Shown here: positions 19,128 to 25,951 of the stretch, piece after piece | Layout of the letters: every line of letters starts with the position of its first letter | Numbering within the stretch: the first letter of the stretch is position 1 | Source of the DNA: a virus | Length of the DNA: 43,873 nt | Reading direction: 5' to 3' (one strand) | IMG/VR virus record: IMGVR_UViG_3300025669_000068 | Span: 1-43,873 of that record | Notes under the pieces: model-generated | What the model was told of the DNA's origin: nothing | Database searches by the model: none | Seen by the model: only the letters and a program-made list of their open reading frames with translations | Made by a program: the position numbers and the translations under genes

Positions 19128-19193
19128 TTACTTATGATAATTAAAAAGCCAATTTGGAATGCCACATTCATCTGAATAGCCTTTGTACGGCAT
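19128..19193 (-). CDS. Possible 21-aa peptide
   Basis: A short frame, MPYKGYSDECGIPNWLFNYHK, preceded by GGAGT seven bases before ATG. It fills the gap between the membrane peptide gene and the terminase gene. It is too short to judge by composition; the ribosome site is its only support. Confidence 0.3.
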   Translation of the reverse strand: MPYKGYSDECGIPNWLFNYHK

Positions 19194-19204
19194 TTTTTAC
19201 TCCT

Positions 19205-19330
19205 TTATTTAATCCAATCTAAAATTAAATCAATCTGCCCTGTAAAAATTAAAGCCATTGCAATAGCAACTATTCCAGCTATTAACACTATCCTTGTAGG
19301 CATTTTCATACTCTTCCAAAAATATTTCAT
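19205..19330 (-). CDS. Small membrane protein, 41 aa (lysis cluster)
   Basis: MKYFWKSMKMPTRIVLIAGI begins it, and a single hydrophobic segment of about 20 residues is followed by a short acidic/aromatic tail (QIDLILDWIK). A good GGAGGAAG site precedes ATG 19330, which overlaps the end of the previous gene. In a lysis cluster such a protein could be a second holin, pinholin or antiholin; only the membrane segment is directly visible. Confidence 0.62.
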   Translation of the reverse strand: MKYFWKSMKMPTRIVLIAGIVAIAMALIFTGQIDLILDWIK

Positions 19331-19539
19331 TTCTTCCTCCTGTTTTCTTTAATTACTTTAGGAATTGTAATCCCAAAGAGAGTTATTAAAACAATGACTA
19401 ATCCAATCTTACTTGTCCAATCATCACAATTTGAAGAAATACTATGTCTAATCCATGCGTAAAATCCAACTCCGTACCCTGCCAACTCTGCTATCCATTC
19501 CTCTAATAACTCTTTTAATTGTTCAAGTAATATTTTCAT
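19327..19539 (-). CDS. Holin candidate, 70 aa
   Basis: An amphipathic helix at the N-terminus (MKILLEQLKELLEEWIAELA), a weakly hydrophobic region and one clear membrane segment (IGLVIVLITLFGITIP) are followed by a basic end (KENRRKK). Size, charge pattern and immediate overlap with the endolysin gene (4 bases) fit a holin. The sequence family was not recognised, so the call rests on topology and context. Confidence 0.6.
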   Translation of the reverse strand: MKILLEQLKELLEEWIAELAGYGVGFYAWIRHSISSNCDDWTSKIGLVIVLITLFGITIPKVIKENRRKK

Positions 19540-19910
19540 AGTTGTCTTAACCTTGTCCTATGGTGCGTTTGTAAGTGAAAATGAAATACTCCATTCTTTA
19601 CTTTATGAATCTGTACCACCATTTTTTCAGGTCGGTTTGAATCATATTCCCATCGTTTATTGATTTTTCTTTCTATTTTTTTTTTGATTCGCTCAGAATA
19701 AACCCATGATCTTAAATCAACACCTCTACCAGGGTTAGTGGAATGGACATCTCCAGCATGTAATGATTTTCTCCAAGCCTCAGTGATATAAACTCCAAAT
19801 TCGTCAGCAATCTCATTGACTATTCTAATTAAAAGAGGGGCATAATTACGTTCCATTAAAGCTCTTAGAACTTTTGAATCTTTTATATGAATTTCACCAG
19901 GTTTTATCAT
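19536..19910 (-). CDS. Endolysin candidate, M15-like peptidase, 124 aa
   Basis: The order of likely zinc ligands matches M15 D-Ala-D-Ala or L-Ala-D-Glu peptidases. His/Asp lie in DVHSTNPGRGVDLRSW (typical HxxGxAxD-like block) and a C-terminal His pair in GVFHFHLQ. The usual SxxxGxAxD is changed to STNPGRGVDL. At 124 residues it is a minimal single-domain enzyme without a wall-binding domain or signal peptide, so a holin would be needed for export. It would cleave peptidoglycan peptide bridges at the end of infection. The adjoining holin-like gene supports this. Confidence 0.72.
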   Translation of the reverse strand: MIKPGEIHIKDSKVLRALMERNYAPLLIRIVNEIADEFGVYITEAWRKSLHAGDVHSTNPGRGVDLRSWVYSERIKKKIERKINKRWEYDSNRPEKMVVQIHKVKNGVFHFHLQTHHRTRLRQL

Positions 19911-19922
19911 GTCCCTGCTCCT

Positions 19923-20030
19923 TTATTTCCTTTGCCCTTTTCTCTGTGGAGATTTACACCCTCCGCGACCTTTATTAGCGCCTTTGCCCTTACCTGAACC
20001 GTCTCGTTTTGGTGTTCCTTTTTTAGCCAT
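19923..20030 (-). CDS. Small basic Gly/Lys protein, 35 aa
   Basis: MAKKGTPKRDGSGKGKGANK begins this peptide, which ends RGGCKSPQRKGQRK. TTTCCTCC in the plus strand gives a strong AGGAGG-type site before ATG 20030. Tiny Gly/Arg/Lys-rich proteins of this look are common in environmental phages near lysis or structural genes, with unknown role. Nearly one third of residues are Lys or Arg, so nucleic-acid or membrane contact is possible. Confidence 0.6.
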   Translation of the reverse strand: MAKKGTPKRDGSGKGKGANKGRGGCKSPQRKGQRK

Positions 20031-20051
20031 TGTTTCCTCCTGTTTTAATTA

Positions 20052-20495
20052 TTATCCTCTTAGACCTTTATTCCAGATTTTAAACTTATCGCTCTCTATT
20101 TTTGAGACAAGCTTTCTGTCTTGAAGATTCCCAAAAACTAATTGGTACTTATCGTTATTATCTTTGTGTCCGTTCAGGTCTATAAAAGCCACATCGTTAT
20201 GTCCATCCATAATAACTTCAAAGCCAACCAGATTACCTACTCCCTTTTTTACGAGCCATGCTTTAAAGAGTCTAACCCTTTGTACGCAATTTGTGCTTTC
20301 GGGATCTTTGGGGTTAAATATAAGCTTATAAGCAGGGGATTTCTTCATAATGTATTCTGGATTATAAGGGAGTCTGTATTCTTTTAGATATAGAAAGACT
20401 TTCCCGTTTTCGACTAATTCTTTCGGGAGCATAGAATATAATACTGATCTACTTACAGTTATGTATTCAGGATTAAAAAACACTATTCTCTCCAT
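20052..20495 (-). CDS. Unknown protein, possible cysteine-protease-like fold, 147 aa
   Basis: A cysteine at the head of a helix (STNCVQRVRLFKAWLVKKG, Cys70) is followed about 29 residues later by His99 in IMDGHNDVAFIDLNGH and an aspartate a few residues on. This Cys-His-Asp order resembles transglutaminase-like peptidases, but similarity elsewhere is not evident. The gene overlaps the lipoprotein gene by 13 bases and is within the lysis cluster, so a cell-wall role is possible. The call is tentative. Confidence 0.45.
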   Translation of the reverse strand: MERIVFFNPEYITVSRSVLYSMLPKELVENGKVFLYLKEYRLPYNPEYIMKKSPAYKLIFNPKDPESTNCVQRVRLFKAWLVKKGVGNLVGFEVIMDGHNDVAFIDLNGHKDNNDKYQLVFGNLQDRKLVSKIESDKFKIWNKGLRG

Positions 20496-20692
20496 TCCTT
20501 AAAAACTTTAAGGACACTTTCCATAATTGCATTAAACTTTGATTTATCCTCTGCCATAATCTTTGCACTTATAGAGTCTCTATCTGCTTTTATGTGAGCA
20601 TAATTACCAGAGGAATATTTATACTCCGATATACTTATTATACACCCTTGTAAAAATAAACATAATAAAATACAAATAATTAATTTACGCAT
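20483..20692 (-). CDS. Lipoprotein, 69 aa (spanin-like position)
   Basis: The signal peptide MRKLIICILLCLFLQGC has a lipobox LQGC with the acceptor cysteine at residue 17. About 50 mature residues follow, ending in a helix (FNAIMESVLKVFKEW). Lipoproteins next to endolysin and holin genes are often outer-membrane spanins (Rz1-like) in phages of diderm hosts. However, it is not proline-rich and no partner with an inner-membrane anchor and coiled coil is obvious. A lipoprotein acting in superinfection exclusion is an alternative. Confidence 0.7.
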   Translation of the reverse strand: MRKLIICILLCLFLQGCIISISEYKYSSGNYAHIKADRDSISAKIMAEDKSKFNAIMESVLKVFKEWRE

Positions 20693-20694
20693 AA

Positions 20695-20841
20695 TTAGTT
20701 TTCTCCAATTAATGTAGGTAATCCTTGCATACCACCGAATACATACTCAGTTGGAACTTCTTCACTTATTAAATTACCTTCAATATCATACACTCTTATT
20801 CGTTTAAGCCATTTAAGAATTATTCCTTTCTTATATCTCAT
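20695..20841 (-). CDS. Unknown small protein, 48 aa
   Basis: A short frame from ATG 20841 (MRYKKGIILKWLKRIRVYD...) ending two bases before the lipoprotein start. It is basic at the N-terminus and has a short beta-like part (VYDIEGNLISEEVPTEYVFG). It has no signal or membrane segment. Compact packing between two genes supports it being real. Confidence 0.5.
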   Translation of the reverse strand: MRYKKGIILKWLKRIRVYDIEGNLISEEVPTEYVFGGMQGLPTLIGEN

Positions 20842-20867
20842 ATCTGTTCTTGCCGTTGTCTAATATG

Positions 20868-22580
20868 TTATTTTGTCTCTTCTTCCCAATAAGTTGAATC
20901 ATGTGGGTCACGGTCGAATATTACTTTTGATATAATTCCCTGCCACATTCCACTCCCATTAATAGAACCTCCATATAAAATTCCTGAACCCCATCCACCA
21001 TCATATATTCCTTCTGCTGAGCTAACACCATTACTTGTAATTTGTTTAGTTGAATCCCACCAATAAGAAGCAAGCTTAGAATATCCTGACATTGCACTGG
21101 TTAAAGTGACTACATTTGCACCATCTCTTGATCTTGCTCTGCTATTATCAGCAAATTCAATATATAAATATCTACCATTTACGTTAAGAGATACAAAAAA
21201 AGCAGAATTAGATACTAATATATCATCTGGTAATAACTGTGCTTCAATATATACTGATCCTTCTTTGTCTGATAATAATACAGGCACATTTGCAGCATTT
21301 GCTATACTAAAAATTTGAATTGCCAAGGTTGCTCCGCCTATTATAGGATGTGCGCTAACTCTTGCATAACCATCATCCATCTGCGCCCAATCTAAATAAA
21401 CAGCATCCCCACTTGTTCCAAGCTTAATACCAAATTCAGGATCAGTTACGGTAGGAAGTGTTGTCTGAGCATTAAACCAAGCCGAAGCTGATATGCTTGA
21501 AGTAACCTCGACCCAGGTTGACCCTCCATCCATTGTTATATATATTTTACCCGTACCTGTTTTCCTTTCAACGAATATACCACCAGCATGAACTCCCGAA
21601 GCTGAGGTATAAGGATCAAGAATCATGGTAGCATTAGCACCAGAAGCCGTTAAGGTATTCTTATCAGCAACGGTTGTGCCATCTATTAAAACTACATCTC
21701 CTGCTGTTATTGAACAATCTGTCACGTTCCAATCTGCGTGAGTGAAATCTCGATAAACTGTTGAACCTATCACATTAGTTGTACTCGGATGAAAAGCCAT
21801 TCCGATTGTGTTTGTGAGGGCTGCTCCTGTGGCTTCGGTTACTACATTTGAAGCTACGGTATTTGCGTTTTCAGTGTTGTACCATTTTGTAACGGCTGCT
21901 GTGGTGGTGGGTATGTGGTTGCTTGGGTTTTGATTGGTTTGTCCGGTTACGTCTTCAACTTGGAAATCTGTAACTATCACATTTGCCCAATTTGACTCAT
22001 TAAGGTCAATAAATCCAAATGAAACACCGCCACCCCCGCTTCTACCTAACATTTTAACACTGTAGCGTAAAGCAGTTCGAGTTAGTGTTGGAAGACTAGT
22101 ATAGTTCCCAGTCTCACTATTATAATGGTTGAAGCTATAGCCTGTCAATTGCCCGGATGGCACGCTGACAGTAAAGGATAATCTATAACTATGTGCCTCT
22201 ATTGTTGTAATATCGTTTTGATAAAGTGCATCAAACTTTGAATTTGCCGTAAACCCATCAGTTCCAGTTATTGTAACCCCTGATGATTTAGTCCATGCTG
22301 CGTTGCTAATATTTTGACTCCACAAAGCACGATTAGTAACACCCCTACCCCCATACACCGGAGCAACATTAGTTCCAGATTTCTGTAAGACTCCCTCAAA
22401 ATCAAATACATACATATCCGAGGATCGAGTATAAGACCCTGAATATTTTGTGTTCCATGCTTCGATTAAGGCGGTTGAGGTTAAGTCGAGAATTTTTACA
22501 CTAAAGCTAATTATACATCCATTAATAGGATTAATAATAGGACGTAAGATTGGTTGGATAATTGGATTAATCACAGTCAT
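20868..22580 (-). CDS. Receptor-binding fiber / spike with lectin-like domains, 570 aa
   Basis: After a proline/isoleucine-rich start (INPIIQPILRPIINPI), residues 75-230 contain the head-spike or carbohydrate-binding signature around LWSQNISNAAWTKSSGVTI. A second beta domain occupies the middle. The C-terminal 130 residues are LamG/concanavalin-like (GSVYIEAQLLPDD, RYLYIEFADNS, SGMWQGIISKVIFDRDP). It probably binds a surface sugar on the host. Its composition is more GC-rich than the neighbouring head genes, and it lies beside the lysis genes, both consistent with modular exchange of host-range genes. Confidence 0.72.
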   Translation of the reverse strand: MTVINPIIQPILRPIINPINGCIISFSVKILDLTSTALIEAWNTKYSGSYTRSSDMYVFDFEGVLQKSGTNVAPVYGGRGVTNRALWSQNISNAAWTKSSGVTITGTDGFTANSKFDALYQNDITTIEAHSYRLSFTVSVPSGQLTGYSFNHYNSETGNYTSLPTLTRTALRYSVKMLGRSGGGGVSFGFIDLNESNWANVIVTDFQVEDVTGQTNQNPSNHIPTTTAAVTKWYNTENANTVASNVVTEATGAALTNTIGMAFHPSTTNVIGSTVYRDFTHADWNVTDCSITAGDVVLIDGTTVADKNTLTASGANATMILDPYTSASGVHAGGIFVERKTGTGKIYITMDGGSTWVEVTSSISASAWFNAQTTLPTVTDPEFGIKLGTSGDAVYLDWAQMDDGYARVSAHPIIGGATLAIQIFSIANAANVPVLLSDKEGSVYIEAQLLPDDILVSNSAFFVSLNVNGRYLYIEFADNSRARSRDGANVVTLTSAMSGYSKLASYWWDSTKQITSNGVSSAEGIYDGGWGSGILYGGSINGSGMWQGIISKVIFDRDPHDSTYWEEETK

Positions 22581-22584
22581 AAGA

Positions 22585-22914
22585 CTAAGCTCCTAATCTT
22601 ACAGTACAACTTCCAGAAGTAAATCCACTTGTTTTACATCCAACACGATATTGTACACATTCCTCTTTATCAGTAATATACTGCTCAGTATCCTCATCAT
22701 ATGTTTTTTCATTCCAAGCAGTTGTTGGAACATCATACGTGGTAACACCAGCGTCGAATGTTCTTTGAACACTGATTAAGATTTTTGTAGAGTTATCTTT
22801 AATAGAAAAATTTAATCTTTTTGCTGGTAATCCTGGAGTAAGATTCTTCTTTGGACTAATCCAATCAGTGAATTGATTTTCATCAGTTATGGTTTTAGTT
22901 ACTTCATTTGACAT
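22585..22914 (-). CDS. Small virion-associated protein, 109 aa
   Basis: A beta-rich protein (KRLNFSIKDNSTKILISVQR, then VQYRVGCKTSGFTSGSCTVRLG) with three cysteines near the end. It lies between the small terminase and fiber genes (4-base gap to the latter). Similar short proteins with a Tyr-Arg-Val-Gly-Cys strand occur as head or tail accessory proteins in metagenomic phages. Function not established. Confidence 0.58.
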   Translation of the reverse strand: MSNEVTKTITDENQFTDWISPKKNLTPGLPAKRLNFSIKDNSTKILISVQRTFDAGVTTYDVPTTAWNEKTYDEDTEQYITDKEECVQYRVGCKTSGFTSGSCTVRLGA

Positions 22915-22927
22915 AAGTATTCTCCTA

Positions 22928-23371
22928 TTAATTTATTACTTTTAACTTTATTTCATTATTCTTATCAAATAACTCTTGTTGCCTTGCTCTCATTTCCATA
23001 ATATCTTCAGTGGTAAAATGAACATTGACTGTTGATTTTTGTTCAATTGGTTTATGTCCAGTTCGATCAAGAACATCTTTAGCTGCAGCAAATTTAACTG
23101 AAGCTGGAGCTGGAATATTTGGATCAAGAAGATCTTTGACAACAGCTAATGCACTTATATTCATCTCAGATAAACTACGTCTAACATCAATCATTCCAGA
23201 TTCCGCTTTATCAGAAAGACCATTCATATATGCTACACACATTGGATCACGAAGAATCTTAGCTACTGTTTGATATTTTGTTTCTGTCCTTAATGCTATG
23301 TCGCTTGGCTTAAGTCCCTCAAACCTAAGCCTTGCGATTTCTCGATGGTGAGTTTTTAACTCTTTCAACAT
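22928..23371 (-). CDS. Terminase small subunit-like DNA-binding protein, 147 aa
   Basis: It is the first gene after the virion promoter. An N-terminal helix-turn-helix is visible (PSDIALRTETKYQTVAKIL). A helical oligomerisation region follows, with AAKDVLDRTGHKP, a sequence typical of small terminases and related packaging proteins, then a Glu/Arg-rich tail. It should recognise the packaging start site and hand DNA to the large subunit encoded about 3.8 kb downstream. ATG 23371 is preceded by AGGGGTGA. Confidence 0.72.
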   Translation of the reverse strand: MLKELKTHHREIARLRFEGLKPSDIALRTETKYQTVAKILRDPMCVAYMNGLSDKAESGMIDVRRSLSEMNISALAVVKDLLDPNIPAPASVKFAAAKDVLDRTGHKPIEQKSTVNVHFTTEDIMEMRARQQELFDKNNEIKLKVIN

Positions 23372-23437
23372 TTGATCACCCCTAATGTAGTTTATTTTCC
23401 TAACTTAGTTTGAATAAAACTCTTTGTTCCTATTACC

Positions 23438-23466
23438 ACTATATAGTGTTTATTCTTCTTTGTCAA
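23438..23466 (-). promoter_or_regulatory. Virion-arm promoter, sigma70-type
   Basis: On the minus strand TTGACA (23466-23461) is followed by a 17-base spacer and TATAGT (23443-23438). Transcription should begin near 23431, some 60 bases before the small terminase gene. A perfect 12-bp palindrome, CACTATATAGTG (23437-23448), covers the -10 box and may be an operator. Confidence 0.85.
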
Positions 23467-23570
23467 GGGAAACTTTCGTATGGGAGTAGACTCTTTTTGA
23501 CGGACAAGGGATTTGGTGGATTTTATAATATAGAAGATGTTAAAATGAGTTCAAAGGACATTATATGGGT

Positions 23571-23585
23571 GTTCGATATTTGAAC
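23571..23585. promoter_or_regulatory. Dispersed palindrome site 4
   Basis: GTTCGATATTTGAAC with GGTCATTATT to its right. Read on the minus strand it is GACC-GTTCAAATATCGAAC-ACC, matching the flanks of several plus-strand copies. It lies in the divergent control region about 105 bp from the virion-arm promoter. Confidence 0.7.
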
Positions 23586-24044
23586 GGTCATTATTGGTAA
23601 AGAAAAATGGAGATGCTTTTATGTAACATTACCTTACTTGTATGTCTTTATTTTAAAATTTGAAACCTATTTATTCATTCCCCTATTAGGGTCACATATA
23701 TTTTATCCCCCTTTTACTTTATACATATATTAAAATAAATATTTTTTTCTCCAAATCCATGTCAGAGTACCACAGAGTAGGGGTGAGGTACTACAGAGTG
23801 GTAAAGTTTAAAATATTGAACTAAAGTTTATTTTTTTGAACCGTGGAACAACATCCTTATAACCTTGTGGGAGTAGTGTGGAACAAATAAGTTTACATAA
23901 TAAGTTTATTATTTTGAACATTATGGGGTGTTATCCTTTATATATCGTACATTATCCTTTACGATTTCCTTTACGAAATGATAAAACCCTTACCAGTTGT
24001 GGATTGGCATGAGGCTTGCAGTATACCTTTATGAACATCGTTCT

Positions 24045-24073
24045 TTGACAATATTGTGATATACCAGTTAAGT
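24045..24073 (+). promoter_or_regulatory. Possible early promoter
   Basis: TTGACA at 24045-24050 is a perfect -35 box, but the sequence 17 bases later (TTAAGT) is a poor -10. GAAC-ATC-GTTC just upstream (24033-24043) could bind a regulator. It is the only promoter-like sequence I found before the first plus-strand gene and may need an activator. Confidence 0.4.
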
Positions 24074-24115
24074 AAGCCATAAAGCCATAATATATAAATA
24101 TAAGGAGTATATATC

Positions 24116-24622
24116 ATGGCACAAAGTATACATACAATCATTAAAACTGGCAAGTTTGAAGTAAAACATCAACATGAAGAAGTAATGCTTAATATACCTC
24201 AATATCTTATAATAAATAGTGATGTTATGATGGATGAGGATAAGTTGCTTCAATGGGCGATGGATAATGAAATCTTACATGGATTGCTTCATAAAGGAAT
24301 TAAGCAATTAATCATTGATTTACGGGCAACCGCACGACCACAAGTAAAACTTTATTCCAGTCCTGATAAAATTAAAGAACGTGAAGAGGATGGATTCAGG
24401 ATTGACAAGACTAAATGTGAGGTTACTCGGTCAATTATTAAGGATGCTGATAAAGCACAAGATCGAATTGACAATTACATAATTAAACCTCTACCAATAC
24501 CGGGAACAACCACGAATGTGAAGGTGACAAAAGCGATAGAGGATAAGATGTTAGAGATAGTGGCAAATATGAAAAAGGCAGGAATGAATGACGAACAAAT
24601 AAAAATTGCTTTAGGGAAATAA
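24116..24622 (+). CDS. Unknown early protein, 168 aa
   Basis: First gene of the plus-strand arm, with AAGGAG before ATG. It opens with IIKTGKFEVKHQHEEVMLN and has a helical middle (LLQWAMDNEILHGLLHKGIK). A basic region follows, then a helical C-terminus with MLEIVANMKKAGMNDEQIKI. Layout and the C-terminal short helix are loosely like the protein at 28129-28521, so the two may be distant paralogs; this is a weak inference. Being first and alone before a long gap, it may be an early regulator or takeover protein. Confidence 0.7.
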   Translation: MAQSIHTIIKTGKFEVKHQHEEVMLNIPQYLIINSDVMMDEDKLLQWAMDNEILHGLLHKGIKQLIIDLRATARPQVKLYSSPDKIKEREEDGFRIDKTKCEVTRSIIKDADKAQDRIDNYIIKPLPIPGTTTNVKVTKAIEDKMLEIVANMKKAGMNDEQIKIALGK

Positions 24623-24682
24623 GTTTTACAAACGGCTTTATGGTTTATTCAACTGGTGTATTGTAATAATCAACCCAAGACC

Positions 24683-24697
24683 GTTCGATTATTGAAC
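24683..24697. promoter_or_regulatory. Dispersed palindrome site 5
   Basis: GTTCGATTATTGAAC with GACC on the left and AGTCATTA on the right. It lies after the first plus-strand gene, just before the GC-rich repeats. Confidence 0.7.
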
Positions 24698-24745
24698 AGT
24701 CATTAAAGGTGCGGGTGGACTGGGAAAGGGATGTAAGATATAAAA

Positions 24746-24769
24746 GGTGACCCGGTGACCCGGTGAGCC
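24746..24769 (+). repeat. GGTGACCC tandem repeat
   Basis: Three adjacent 8-bp units: GGTGACCC, GGTGACCC, GGTGAGCC. They stand out as GC-rich in AT-rich sequence and open the block that may be an origin. The following 30 bases are also GC-rich. Confidence 0.8.
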
Positions 24770-24800
24770 ATGAGCCGACCCTCGACCCACCCCACCTGTG

Positions 24801-24962
24801 TAAAAATCAGAAAGAAATATTATTAGAAAAGAGATAGAATAGAAGAGGAGTATTGTAGTAGTAAATTTTTTTTTTATTTTTTTTTTTAACTAATAACTAA
24901 CCACTCTCTTACTTACTAACACTTCAACCTTATTTTATATCACCTAATTTTACAACACCTTA
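24801..24962. other. Strand-composition switch (nearly C-free then G-free)
   Basis: From about 24801 to 24864 the plus strand has a single C and many A/G. After two T tracts separated by one A, from about 24866 to 24962 it has no G. GC-rich, partly complementary repeats lie on both sides. An easily melted, strongly skewed segment like this is typical of replication start zones, though no initiator site is proven. Confidence 0.55.
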
Positions 24963-24996
24963 GAGGCTCGAGGCTCGGCTCGGTGGGTCGGCGTGG
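24963..24996 (+). repeat. GC-rich repeat cluster, right side
   Basis: GAGGCTC occurs twice in tandem (24963 and 24970), followed by GGCTCGGTGGGTCGGCG. Parts of it (GGTGGGTCG, CGGCTC) are the reverse complement of the left cluster at about 24770-24796, so the two could pair around the AT-rich centre. Confidence 0.6.
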
Positions 24997-25111
24997 TGAA
25001 CATAACAGTTATAATAACATAGCAGAGTCAAAAATAGATAATAACTTCAAAGGAGGATAAGAACAAACAATATGCCACCAACAAACAAAGTACCACCAAC
25101 AAAGACTGTGC

Positions 25112-25140
25112 TTGCAATCCCGTTGGATTAATGGTATAAT
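25112..25140 (+). promoter_or_regulatory. Promoter for small early genes
   Basis: TTGCAA (25112-25117), a 17-base spacer and a perfect TATAAT (25135-25140). Transcription would start near 25147, 65 bases before the gene at 25212. Confidence 0.8.
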
Positions 25141-25211
25141 ACGGGTATGAAAATAAGAAAGATAGAGGAAGTATTCTTTTTAACAACAAATAACTAGAAA
25201 GGAACCAAATT

Positions 25212-25370
25212 ATGACAAGATTAATAATTAAAGAAACAATAATGAATAGAGATAATATTACAAGTGATCAAGCGGACAGTTTAATTAATGAAGCATTAGA
25301 TCAATTTGAAAATTATTTAGTTGCTGGGGATGAGGAAGGGATGAGTAATATTTGCCAAGAGTTTTTTTAA
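25212..25370 (+). CDS. Unknown small acidic protein, 52 aa
   Basis: The ATG follows AAAGGAAC. A helical acidic protein with the pattern LDQFENYLVAGDEEGMSNIC and a final EFF. Small phage proteins with a Gly-Asp turn between two helices and an aromatic end are common in early regions, function unknown. It is first after a near-consensus promoter. Confidence 0.6.
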   Translation: MTRLIIKETIMNRDNITSDQADSLINEALDQFENYLVAGDEEGMSNICQEFF

Positions 25371-25424
25371 CCTAGAACCTGATTATATAGACAATATTAT
25401 TTAACCAGGAAAGGAAAATCCATT

Positions 25425-25541
25425 ATGACAAAAGAACATTATAAGCACTTAGTAATAGAACTACATAGAGGGAATATTACTCTTGAATACTTCTTCCTAA
25501 TGACAATAAATCCATTAGGAATTAAGGCAGACAATTTATAA
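25425..25541 (+). CDS. Unknown small protein, 38 aa
   Basis: MTKEHYKHLVIELHRGNITL begins the frame, after AAAGGAAAATCCATT, the same type of ribosome site as its neighbours. It probably folds as two short helices. It is followed by an AT-rich hairpin. Confidence 0.5.
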   Translation: MTKEHYKHLVIELHRGNITLEYFFLMTINPLGIKADNL

Positions 25542-25555
25542 CTAAAATGATAACT

Positions 25556-25588
25556 AAATAGTTAAATACGATCATCATTTAACTATTT
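25556..25588 (+). terminator. AT-rich hairpin, possible weak terminator
   Basis: A perfect 12-bp inverted repeat, AAATAGTTAAAT / ATTTAACTATTT, with a 9-base loop, 14 bases after a stop codon. It is not followed by a clear U-run, so it may protect mRNA ends rather than terminate. Confidence 0.45.
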
Positions 25589-25642
25589 ACCTTATCACTT
25601 TATTTACTACAAAAACCAATAACTATGAAAGGAACAGACATT

Positions 25643-25939
25643 ATGGATTCAATAAATATTTATCTCTTAACACAATCAGATAATACAGGCTATGATTCAT
25701 GCGATAGTATGATAATACAAGCAAAGAATGAAAAGGAAGCAAGAATAATTCATCCAAGTGATCAGTATAAAGACAATACCTGGAAAGCAAAATATAATGA
25801 TAAAGATTGGAATTATAAAAATTGGAATTATAATGCTTGGTGGGCAAATAAACCAGAAAATGTAAAAGTAAAATTAATTGGAAAGACAATAAAAAGTACA
25901 AAGACTAAAATATTACTCACTTCATTTAATGCATTATAG
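25643..25939 (+). CDS. Small phage protein of the LLTQ-NTGYDS type, 98 aa
   Basis: ATG 25643 is chosen over 25625 because GAAAGGAAC lies before it, as in neighbouring genes. The order of IYLLTQSDNTGYDSCDSMII, AKNEKEARIIHPSDQ, a Trp/Asn/Tyr-rich stretch and VKVKLIGKT matches a widespread small phage protein family of unknown function. In that family the protein pairs a beta strand with a residue-rich insert describing a short domain. No enzymatic motif was seen. Confidence 0.7.
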   Translation: MDSINIYLLTQSDNTGYDSCDSMIIQAKNEKEARIIHPSDQYKDNTWKAKYNDKDWNYKNWNYNAWWANKPENVKVKLIGKTIKSTKTKILLTSFNAL

Positions 25940-25951
25940 GAAAAGCAAATT

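Larger units (their letters stand above)
23372..24115. other. Divergent control region, 744 bp without genes
   Basis: This is the only divergent gap in the genome. It holds a minus-strand promoter near TerS, one dispersed palindrome, and a set of paired short direct repeats (GTAC(C/T)ACAGAGT at 23767 and 23788; AAAGTTTA at about 23803 and 23823; GTGGAACAA at 23843 and 23878; CCTTTACGA twice near 23957). A TTGACA box lies 65 bases before the first plus-strand gene. Short frames here lack ribosome sites and look like chance. Confidence 0.75.
24623..25211. other. Gene-poor region with repeats and possible replication origin
   Basis: About 590 bp with no convincing gene. In order: a dispersed palindrome (24683), GC-rich tandem repeats (24746-24800), a purine-biased then pyrimidine-biased stretch with long T tracts (24801-24962), a second GC-rich cluster partly complementary to the first (24963-24996), and a near-consensus promoter (25112-25140). 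A 19-codon frame at 25072 is not convincing. Confidence 0.6.

Noticed and set aside
23759-23824. 21-codon frame beginning MSEYHRVGV in the control region
   Set aside because: No ribosome site, and its apparent repeat comes from the DNA direct repeats.
24864-24888. T tracts as an intrinsic terminator
   Set aside because: No stable hairpin lies directly before them; the tracts fit the strand-skewed region better.
25072-25131. 19-codon frame MPPTNKVPPTKTVLAIPLD
   Set aside because: It overlaps the -35 region of a good promoter and its ribosome site is too far from the ATG.
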